A stretch of 49,899 bases of DNA from an uncultured Sphingomonadaceae bacterium (GTDB lineage: Bacteria > Pseudomonadota > Alphaproteobacteria > Sphingomonadales > Sphingomonadaceae). Of this stretch, positions 43,098-49,899 are shown one piece after another. The translations under genes were made by a program, and so were the position numbers. The stretch lies in contig CADCVW010000073.1 of the NCBI GenBank assembly GCA_902806235.1, forward strand, positions 1-49,899, in the 5' to 3' direction. The notes beneath the pieces are model-generated. The model was not told the DNA's origin and searched no databases. It worked only from the letters and a program-made list of their open reading frames with translations. The first letter of the stretch is position 1. Every line of letters begins with the position of its first letter.

Positions 43098-44515
43098 AGG
43101 GCTGCGGCACCGACATCGGCGTGATCCACTTCGTCGGCATCGGCGGGATTGGCATGTCGGGTATTGCGGAGGTGATGCACAATCTCGGCTACCGCGTGCA
43201 GGGCTCGGATATCGCCGAGGGCTATGTGGTGGAGGGCCTCCGGCAGCGCGGTATCCCTGTTGCGATCAGCCACCGGGCGGAGAACCTGGGCGACGCCGCG
43301 GTGGTGGTCACCTCCACCGCCGTGTCGCGCGCGACCAACCCGGAGGTCGAGGCCGCCTACGCCCGTCGCATCCCCGTGGTCCGCCGGGCGGAGATGCTCG
43401 CCGAGCTGATGCGTCTCAGGAACACGGTGGCGGTGGCCGGCACCCACGGCAAGACCACGACGACGTCCCTCATCGCCGCCCTGCTCGACGCGGGCGGGAT
43501 CGACCCCACCGTGATCAACGGTGGCATCATCAACAGCTACGGCTCCAACGCGCGGCTGGGCGAGGGCGACTGGATGGTGGTAGAGGCCGACGAGAGTGAC
43601 GGTAGCTTCCTGCGGCTGGACGGCACCATCGCCGTGGTCACCAACATCGATCCCGAGCACCTCGACCACTACGGCGACTTCGACGCGGTGCGCGACGCCT
43701 ACGTCGAGTTCGTGGAGAACGTGCCCTTCTACGGCGCGGTGCTGATGTGCGTCGATCATCCGGAGGTGCAGGCGTTGCTGCCGCGCATCCGCGACCGGCG
43801 GGTGGTGACCTACGGCTTCTCCGCCCAGGCCGACGTGCGCGGGCGGGACGTCCGGGCCGAGAACGGCGGCAACCGCTTCGACGTGCGGCTGCGCGACCGG
43901 CAGGGGCGCGAGCGGCTCCTGCGCGACGTCCAGCTGCCGATGGCGGGGCGGCACAACGTCCAGAACGCGCTGGCCGCGATCGGCGTCGCGCTGGAACTCG
44001 GCGTGGCCGACGAGGTGATCGCGGGCGGCTTCGCCCGCTTCGCCGGGGTCAAGCGCCGCTTCAGCCAAGTCGGCGAGGTCGGCGGGGTCCGGATCGTCGA
44101 CGATTACGGCCACCACCCCGTCGAGATCCGCGCGGTGCTCGCCGCCGCCCGCGAGGGCGCGGCCGGTCGGGTGATCGCCGTCGCGCAGCCGCACCGCTTC
44201 ACGCGCCTGCGCGACCTGATGGGCGACTTCCAGGGCGCGTTCAACGACGCGGACCTCGTCTTCGTCACCCCCGTCTACCCGGCGGGCGAGGAGCCTTTGG
44301 CGGGCGTGGACGCGGCGGCGCTGGTTCAGGGCCTGCGCGACCGCGGGCATAGGCAGGCGGCGGCGGTGGACGGCTTCGAGGAGCTCTGCGCCGCCTTGGC
44401 GGAGGAAGCGCGGCCGGGCGACGCGGTGATCTGCCTGGGCGCCGGCGATATTACTAGGTGGGCGGCGGGGCTGGCGGCCGGCATCGCCGCGGCGCGCGCG
44501 GGGAGGGCGGCGTGA
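43094..44515 (+). CDS. murC: UDP-MurNAc:L-Ala ligase MurC
   Basis: 473 residues. It adds the first amino acid, L-Ala, to UDP-MurNAc. Motifs: [17 protein letters not shown] (UDP binding), ATP loop [53 protein letters not shown] and [10 protein letters not shown]. Normal length. GTG start in overlap with murG. Confidence 0.95.
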   Translation: MKGCGTDIGVIHFVGIGGIGMSGIAEVMHNLGYRVQGSDIAEGYVVEGLRQRGIPVAISHRAENLGDAAVVVTSTAVSRATNPEVEAAYARRIPVVRRAEMLAELMRLRNTVAVAGTHGKTTTTSLIAALLDAGGIDPTVINGGIINSYGSNARLGEGDWMVVEADESDGSFLRLDGTIAVVTNIDPEHLDHYGDFDAVRDAYVEFVENVPFYGAVLMCVDHPEVQALLPRIRDRRVVTYGFSAQADVRGRDVRAENGGNRFDVRLRDRQGRERLLRDVQLPMAGRHNVQNALAAIGVALELGVADEVIAGGFARFAGVKRRFSQVGEVGGVRIVDDYGHHPVEIRAVLAAAREGAAGRVIAVAQPHRFTRLRDLMGDFQGAFNDADLVFVTPVYPAGEEPLAGVDAAALVQGLRDRGHRQAAAVDGFEELCAALAEEARPGDAVICLGAGDITRWAAGLAAGIAAARAGRAA

Positions 44516-45429
44516 TCGCCGCGCGGGTCCGGCCGCCCGCGCCGCTGCCGCCGCTCGCGGGGACCGTCGAGCAGCAGGGCTCGCTCGCCGACTTTATCTG
44601 GTTCCGCACGGGCGGCCCGGCCGAATGGCTGGCGCGCCCGGCGGACGTGGCGGACCTGAGCCGCTTCATGGCCGAGCTCGACCCGGCGGTGCCGCTGATG
44701 CCCGTCGGCGTCGGCTCCAACCTCATCGTCCGCGACGGCGGCGTGCCGGGCGTCGTGGTGCGCCTGCCCAAGAGCTTCGCGCGGGTCACGATCGAGCCCG
44801 GAAATCGCGTGCGCGCGGGCGCGGGCGCGATGGGGATCACCGTCGCGAGCCGGGCGAGGGACGCCGGGATCGCGGGCCTCGAATTCCTACGCGGCATCCC
44901 CGGCACTTGCGGCGGCGCGGTGCGGATGAACGCGGGCGCCTATGGCCGCGAGTGCGCCGACGTGCTGGTGGAGGCGACGCTGGCGTTGCAAGGCGGCGCG
45001 GTGGAAACCTGGCCCGCAGCGAAGCTCGGCTACACCTACCGCCACAGCGCGGTGCCCGACGGCGCGGTGGTGGTCGAGGCGCTGTTCGAGGGCATGCCCG
45101 GCGACGTGGCCGCCGTCGGCACGGAGATGGACCGCATCGCCGCCGAGCGCGAAGCTTCCCAGCCGCTCCGTTCGCGCACCGGCGGCTCCACCTTCAAAAA
45201 CCCGCCGGGTGCGAAGGCCTGGGCGCTGATCGATGCCGCCGGTTGCCGGGGGTTACGAATCGGCGACGCGCAGGTATCGGAGAAGCACTGCAATTTCCTG
45301 CTGAACCTCGGGCAGGCCAGTTCGGCGCAGATCGAGGAACTGGGCGAGGAGGTGCGGCGGCGCGTGCTGGCGCATTCGGGCGTGCGGTTGGAATGGGAGA
45401 TCCAGCGCGTGGGGGTGGCCGGTGGCTGA
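44512..45429 (+). CDS. murB: UDP-N-acetylenolpyruvylglucosamine reductase MurB
   Basis: 305 residues. This FAD enzyme reduces UDP-GlcNAc-enolpyruvate to UDP-MurNAc with NADPH. Motifs: [28 protein letters not shown] (FAD), [24 protein letters not shown] (catalytic region), [14 protein letters not shown] with the catalytic Ser, and [13 protein letters not shown]. Type II-like length. GTG overlaps murC by four bases. Confidence 0.95.
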   Translation: MIAARVRPPAPLPPLAGTVEQQGSLADFIWFRTGGPAEWLARPADVADLSRFMAELDPAVPLMPVGVGSNLIVRDGGVPGVVVRLPKSFARVTIEPGNRVRAGAGAMGITVASRARDAGIAGLEFLRGIPGTCGGAVRMNAGAYGRECADVLVEATLALQGGAVETWPAAKLGYTYRHSAVPDGAVVVEALFEGMPGDVAAVGTEMDRIAAEREASQPLRSRTGGSTFKNPPGAKAWALIDAAGCRGLRIGDAQVSEKHCNFLLNLGQASSAQIEELGEEVRRRVLAHSGVRLEWEIQRVGVAGG

Positions 45430-46357
45430 AGCATTGCACGTCGCCGTGCTGATGGGCGGCTGGTCGGTCGAGCGCGAGGTGTCGCTCACCTCCGGCCGCG
45501 GCGTGGCGGAGGCGATCGAGAGCCTCGGCTGGCGCGCGACCCCGCTCGATATGGATCGCGACATCGCCGCGCGGCTCGCTGAGCTGCGCCCCGACGTGGT
45601 ATTCAACGCGCTCCACGGGTCGCCGGGCGAGGACGGCTCCGTCCAAGGCATGCTCGACCTGATGGGGTTGCCCTACACCCACTCCGGCCTCACCGCTTCG
45701 GCCATCGCCATCGACAAGGAGCTCACCAAGCGTATCTTGGTACCCCACGGCATCCGCATGCCAGTCGGCACCATGGTCGACAGCGAAAGCCTGTACGAAG
45801 CCGAACCGCTGCCGCGACCCTACGTGCTCAAGCCGGTGAACGAGGGCTCGTCCGTCGGCGTCGCCATCGTCACCGCGGGCGGCAACCACGGCCACCCGAT
45901 CGGACGCGACTCGGAGGGGCCATGGCGGCAGTTCCCGCGCCTGCTCGCCGAGCCCTTCGTCCGCGGCCGCGAGCTGACGGTCGCCGTGCTCGATGACGAG
46001 GCGCTCGCCGTCACCGAGCTCCGGCCCAAGTCGGGCTTCTACGACTATGAGGCCAAGTACACGGAAGGGCTGACGGAGCACGTCTGCCCCGCGCAGGTGC
46101 CCGCGGAGGTCGAAGCGGAGATGCTCCGCGTTGCTCTGCAATCGCACCGGTTGCTCGGCTGCCGCGGCTGTTCGCGCGCCGACTTCCGCTGGGACGACAG
46201 CGCTCCCGACACCCAAGGCGTGTATCTGATCGAGGTGAACACCCAGCCCGGCATGACACCGCTCTCCCTCGTTCCCGAGCAGGCGCGCGCGCGCGGGATC
46301 GAATATCCGGAGCTCGTCCGCCGCATCGTCGAGGGCGCTTTGGAGAAGCGCCGGTGA
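45422..46357 (+). CDS. ddl: D-alanine--D-alanine ligase
   Basis: 311 residues, ATP-grasp family. It makes the D-Ala-D-Ala used by MurF. Motifs: VAVLMGGWSVEREVSLTSG (substrate loop), NALHGSPGEDGSVQGMLDL, YTHSGLTASAIAIDKELTK, VLKPVNEGSSVGVAIV, and VYLIEVNTQPGMTPLSLVP with the Mg-binding Glu and Asn. GTG overlaps the murB end by eight bases. Confidence 0.95.
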   Translation: MAEALHVAVLMGGWSVEREVSLTSGRGVAEAIESLGWRATPLDMDRDIAARLAELRPDVVFNALHGSPGEDGSVQGMLDLMGLPYTHSGLTASAIAIDKELTKRILVPHGIRMPVGTMVDSESLYEAEPLPRPYVLKPVNEGSSVGVAIVTAGGNHGHPIGRDSEGPWRQFPRLLAEPFVRGRELTVAVLDDEALAVTELRPKSGFYDYEAKYTEGLTEHVCPAQVPAEVEAEMLRVALQSHRLLGCRGCSRADFRWDDSAPDTQGVYLIEVNTQPGMTPLSLVPEQARARGIEYPELVRRIVEGALEKRR

Positions 46358-47241
46358 ACGCGACCGCCGCCCGGCGTCCGGCGCGCGCGGCCCCGGCGAA
46401 GCGGCGCGCCCGCGCCCCCGCCAGGCCACCCGCCAAGCCGACACTGCGCTCGCGCTTGTCCAACCGGAGCCTACGCCGTGCCGCGCTGGCGATGCTGGGC
46501 ACGGCGATGCTGCTCGGCGCAGGGGGAATCGCGGCCGCGCTGGGCGTCCCCGCCGCGGCGGGTGCGGCGTTGGGGGAGGGGCTCGGCGCGCTCGGCTTCG
46601 AGGTGAAGCGCGTGGAGATCACCGGCGTCCGCCACATGGACCGGGTGCAGGTCTACTCCACCGCGCTCGACGGCCCGTCGACCGCCATGGCGAACCTGGA
46701 CCTGCCGCGCATCCGCGCCGACCTGCTGCGCCACGGCTGGGTGCGCGACGCGCAGGTCTCGCGCCGCCTGCCCGACACCTTGGTGGTTAAGGTCGCCGAG
46801 CGCGTGCCGGTCGCCGTGTGGCAGCACCGCGGGCGGCTGGCGCTGGTGGACGCGGAAGGCGTCGTGCTCGACCGCGTGAGCGTGGACAAGATGCCCGACC
46901 TGCCGCTTGTCATCGGTCCGGACGCCAACGAGCGCACAGGCGGGCTCCAGGCGCTGCTCGGGCGGACGCCGCAGCTCCGGACTATGCTGAGCGGCGCGAC
47001 CTGGGTCGGTGGGCGGCGCTGGGACCTGCGCTTCCATTCGGGCGAGACGTTGTCGTTGCCGGAGGGGCAGGCGGAGGCGGAGAAGGCGCTGCGGCACTTC
47101 GCCCGCGTCGACAAGGTCGCGCGGCTCCTGGGCCGCGGCCTTGTCCGCTTCGACATGCGCATCCCCGGCAAGCTGGTGGTGCGGATGTCGGACGAGCCGG
47201 GGGCGAGCCTGGCGATGGAAGACACGAGCAAGAGCATCTAA
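46354..47241 (+). CDS. ftsQ: Cell division protein FtsQ
   Basis: 295 residues. A long basic cytosolic tail (ARRPARAAPAKRRARAPARP) leads to one transmembrane helix (about 46-75), then a POTRA domain beginning FEVKRVEITGVRHMDRVQVY with the typical WVRDAQVSRRLPDTLVVKVAERVPVAVW, and a C-terminal beta domain. FtsQ recruits FtsB/FtsL to the septum. ATG overlaps the ddl stop. Confidence 0.92.
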   Translation: MNATAARRPARAAPAKRRARAPARPPAKPTLRSRLSNRSLRRAALAMLGTAMLLGAGGIAAALGVPAAAGAALGEGLGALGFEVKRVEITGVRHMDRVQVYSTALDGPSTAMANLDLPRIRADLLRHGWVRDAQVSRRLPDTLVVKVAERVPVAVWQHRGRLALVDAEGVVLDRVSVDKMPDLPLVIGPDANERTGGLQALLGRTPQLRTMLSGATWVGGRRWDLRFHSGETLSLPEGQAEAEKALRHFARVDKVARLLGRGLVRFDMRIPGKLVVRMSDEPGASLAMEDTSKSI

Positions 47242-47254
47242 GGGGACGATTCGA

Positions 47255-48523
47255 GTGGCGCAGGCGGGGGGAGAAGAGCTGATCACGGCGCTGGACGTCG
47301 GCTCGTCCAAGGTGTGCGCGATGATCGCGCGGCGGACGGAGCGCGGCGACCTGCAGGTGCTCGGCACCGGGCAGCGCGAGTCGAAAGGCGTGCGCCGCGG
47401 CTACGTCGCCGACATGGAGCGGACGGAGCAGGCGATCCGCGAAGCCGTGGAAGGAGCGGAGCGCGTCGCCAACACCAACGTCGAATCGGCTTTCGTCTCC
47501 TTCTCGGCCGGGGGGCTGGTGTCGGACGTGGCCTCCGTGGAGGTCGAGCTCGGCGGTCACCGGATTGAGCGGGAGGACATCGACGCGCTGCTCGCCGCCG
47601 GCCGCGCATCCATCAATCCCGACGGGCGGATGGTGCTCCATGCCCAGCCTGCCTTGTACACGTTGGACGGTCTGGAAGGCGTCAAGAAGCCGCTGGGCCT
47701 CCACGCCGACAAGCTCGGCGTCGACATCCACGTCATCGCCGCCGAGCCTTCGCCGCTCAGGAACCTCGACCTGTGCGTCCGCTCGGCGCACTTGGGCGTC
47801 CACACCATTGTCGCCGCGCCCTTGGCGGCGGGGCTCGCCTGCCTGAGCGAGGAGGAGCGCGAGTTGGGCGTCGCACTGGTCGAGCTCGGCGCGGGTGTGA
47901 CCAACGTGTCGCTCTACGTCGGCGGGATGCTCGTCAGCCTGAAGCCCCTGGCGTTCGGCGCGAGCGACATCACGGACGACGTCGCGTCCGCCTTCGGCGC
48001 ACGCCGCACCCAGGCCGAGCGGCTGAAATGCTTCCACGGTTCGGCCATGGCCTCCCCGCGGGACAACCACGAGTTCATCGAGGTCGCCCCGCTCGCGCTC
48101 GCCGAGGGCGGCGAGCCGGGGGAGGGCCTGCGCATCGCGCGCGCCCAGCTGATCGAGGTGATCCGCCGCCGGCTCGACCAGATGTTCGGCGAGGTCGGGG
48201 CAACGCTGAAGGAGCTCGGCTTCACCGGTCCGATCGGGCGGCAGGTGGTGCTCACCGGCGGCGGTGCGGAGCTGAAAGGGATCGCCGACTACGCGCAGGG
48301 CGTACTCGGCCGCGCGGTGCGCGTGGGCAAGCCCGCGCGCATGGCAGGGCTGCCGGACGCGCACAGCGGCCCGGCCTTCGCTACGCTCGCCGGGCTCGCG
48401 CGTTTCGCGGCGATGGAGGACGCGGACCTGCGGCGCGCGGAGCCAGCGGAGACGGCGGTGCACCGCGCGGCGCAGGGCAAATTGATCGGCCGGCTGATCG
48501 CCGCGGTGCGTAGCGGCTATTGA
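47255..48523 (+). CDS. ftsA: Cell division protein FtsA
   Basis: 422 residues of the actin-like FtsZ anchor: ITALDVGSSKVCAMIA (phosphate 1), a 1C domain with VNTNVESAFVSFSAGG-type sequence, VALVELGAGVTNVSLYVGG (phosphate 2), VVLTGGGAELKGIADYA (adenosine). The C-terminal amphipathic helix KLIGRLIAAVRSGY binds the membrane. GTG at 47255, 13 bases after ftsQ, is chosen because the first strand begins ten residues later. This is the only non-overlapping junction in the cluster before ftsZ. Confidence 0.94.
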   Translation: MAQAGGEELITALDVGSSKVCAMIARRTERGDLQVLGTGQRESKGVRRGYVADMERTEQAIREAVEGAERVANTNVESAFVSFSAGGLVSDVASVEVELGGHRIEREDIDALLAAGRASINPDGRMVLHAQPALYTLDGLEGVKKPLGLHADKLGVDIHVIAAEPSPLRNLDLCVRSAHLGVHTIVAAPLAAGLACLSEEERELGVALVELGAGVTNVSLYVGGMLVSLKPLAFGASDITDDVASAFGARRTQAERLKCFHGSAMASPRDNHEFIEVAPLALAEGGEPGEGLRIARAQLIEVIRRRLDQMFGEVGATLKELGFTGPIGRQVVLTGGGAELKGIADYAQGVLGRAVRVGKPARMAGLPDAHSGPAFATLAGLARFAAMEDADLRRAEPAETAVHRAAQGKLIGRLIAAVRSGY

Positions 48524-48550
48524 GCGATGCTCCGCATTCGTGAATATAAT
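48520..48550 (+). promoter_or_regulatory. Candidate ftsZ promoter
   Basis: A perfect TATAAT at 48545-48550 lies in the ftsA-ftsZ gap, with a weaker TTGAGC at 48520-48525 (19-base spacing). A GANTC site (GAATC) lies at 48571-48575, between this -10 and the ftsZ start, so the promoter could respond to CcrM methylation. Confidence 0.45.
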
Positions 48551-48636
48551 CGAACTTTGGCGTGGCTACGGAATCGCTTTGGCGGCCAAGGCGTTGTCCA
48601 GCGCGCGGTACAGCCGGTTCAGCAGGGGATGGTAGC

Positions 48637-49899
48637 GTATGGGCATTGATTTCATCCGTCCGGAGGTCGACGAGCTACGGCCCCGGATCAGCGTGATCGG
48701 CGTTGGCGGCGCGGGCGGTAATGCGATCGCCAACATGATTGCGTCCGACGTTCAGGGCGTCGACTTCATCGTCGCCAACACGGACGCCCAGGCGCTCAAC
48801 GCTTCGCCCGCCGACCGCCGCATCCAGCTCGGCGTGAAGATCACGCAAGGGCTCGGCGCGGGCGCGCGGCCGGAGATCGGGCGCGCCGCGGCCGAGGAAA
48901 CGGTCGCCCAGATCGAGCAGGCGATCGAGGGCGCGCACATGTGCTTCATTGCCGCCGGCATGGGCGGCGGCACGGGCACCGGGGCCGCGCCGGTCATCGC
49001 CAAGATCGCGCGCGACCGCGGCATCCTGACGGTCGGCGTCGTCACCAAGCCGTTCAACTTCGAAGGCTCGCGCCGCCTGAAGAGCGCCGACGCGGGCATC
49101 GACGAGCTGCAGAACCACGTCGACACGCTGATCGTGATCCCCAACCAGAACCTGTTCCGCATCGCCTCGCCCTCAACGACGTTCAAAGAAGCGTTCCTGA
49201 TGGCGGACACCGTGCTGCAGCAGGGTGTCCGCGGCATCACCGACCTGATGGTCATGCCTGGCCTGATCAACCTCGACTTCGCCGACGTCCGCTCCGTGAT
49301 GGGCGAGATGGGCAAGGCGATGATGGGCACGGGCGAGGCGGGCGGCGACAACCGCGCGATCGAGGCGGCCGAGCAGGCGATCGCCAACCCGCTGCTCGAC
49401 GGCGTGTCCATGCGCGGCGCACGCGGCGTGATCATCTCCATCACCGGCGGCGAGGATATGCGCCTGATGGAAGTCGACGAGGCCGCGTCGCACATCAAGG
49501 AGCTCGTCGACCCGGACGCCAACATCATCTGGGGCTCCGCCTTCAACAACGAGCTGGAAGGCAAGATCCGCGTCTCCGTGGTCGCCACCGGCATCGACGC
49601 GGAAGCCGGCGCGCAGCCAGAGGCGGCCAAGGTCTTCGCCTTCCCGTCTGCCCGCAGCGTCGAGGAGCCGCGCGTGACCTTCGCGCCGGCGTCGCGTCAG
49701 CCGACGCCGGCGCCGGCCCCGGCCCCGACGGTGGAGCACGCCGCCCCGGTTCGCGCGCCGGAACCAGTAGCCGAAGTGCCGCGCGCGGCGGCCGCTCCGA
49801 GCTTCGCGCCCGCCGCGCGCGACGAGGAGTTGCTCCTCGGCGCGGACGTGATGCTGCCGCCGGCCGCCGCTCCGCGCTACGCGCCGGAGCCCGCCGCGC
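48637..49899 (+). CDS. ftsZ: Cell division GTPase FtsZ (3' end outside the window)
   Basis: 421 codons without a stop up to the window edge. The tubulin-like GTPase core is complete: [18 protein letters not shown] (about 17-34), VANTDAQAL, and the GTP signature GGGTGTG (109-115). [15 protein letters not shown] and the T7 loop [11 protein letters not shown] follow. After about residue 330 a long Ala/Pro-rich linker begins ([16 protein letters not shown]). The C-terminal FtsA-binding peptide lies beyond the window. AGGGG lies about 10 bases before the ATG. FtsZ forms the division ring on the inner membrane. Confidence 0.96.

Overview
The window looks like chromosomal DNA of a GC-rich alphaproteobacterium, most likely of the order Sphingomonadales. 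The evidence is a CcrM-type GANTC methyltransferase beside rnhB, a 45-residue aa3-type cytochrome oxidase subunit IV gene just ahead of a split pntAA/pntAB/pntB transhydrogenase operon, a BamB/Der block, and a complete mraZ-to-ftsZ dcw cluster. Species cannot be named from sequence alone.

Layout. 1-840: remnant of an ABC-transport auxiliary lipoprotein gene (minus strand) abutting a Crp/Fnr regulator whose N-terminus looks cut. 1138-5401: YfgM-like protein, bamB, a dead GIY-YIG gene between two copies of a ~105-bp palindromic repeat, der and a tusA-like gene. 5451-8195: a broken vapBC pair downstream of purL. 8388-9324: two related small lipoproteins separated by a two-hairpin repeat. 9529-16365: glmM, a small coupled ORF, a thiD-VOC fusion, rnhB, ccrM, a C13-type peptidase and folP. 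16492-18872: an SDR and a degenerate sigma54-type AAA+ regulator. 19044-22473: oxidase subunit IV, pntAA, a PH-domain protein, pntAB and pntB. 22646-26602: tRNA-Val(UAC) followed by an accessory stretch rich in dead genes. 26791-31638: OmpA-like porin, Cu/Zn superoxide dismutase, 2'-5' RNA ligase, Bax-inhibitor-1 protein and two membrane-protein genes. 31854-49899: the dcw cluster, nearly every gene overlapping the next by 1-13 bases, ending inside ftsZ.

How the genes work together. The dcw cluster makes the UDP-MurNAc-pentapeptide (murE, murF, murD, murC, murB, ddl), carries it to lipid II (mraY, murG), polymerises septal wall (ftsI, ftsW) and builds the divisome (ftsL, ftsQ, ftsA, ftsZ). 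GlmM supplies the GlcN-1-P needed for UDP-GlcNAc. CcrM and its crowded GANTC sites suggest cell-cycle control by methylation.

Most interesting region. At 22917-26602 an intact XRE-type repressor gene faces a DUF6456 gene that is broken by one TGG-to-TGA change. DUF6456 is the domain of the GafA/GafZ activators of gene transfer agents (GTAs). A perfect alphaproteobacterial LexA box (GAAC-N7-GAAC) sits just before its start codon. Downstream lie what look like the first codons of a GTA portal gene joined to the last codons of a GTA tail gene and a broken DUF2793 gene. I read this as a fossil GTA locus that was under SOS control and has lost its structural genes. Several unrelated accessory genes in the window are dead, and four of the five contain a stop where the family has tryptophan.
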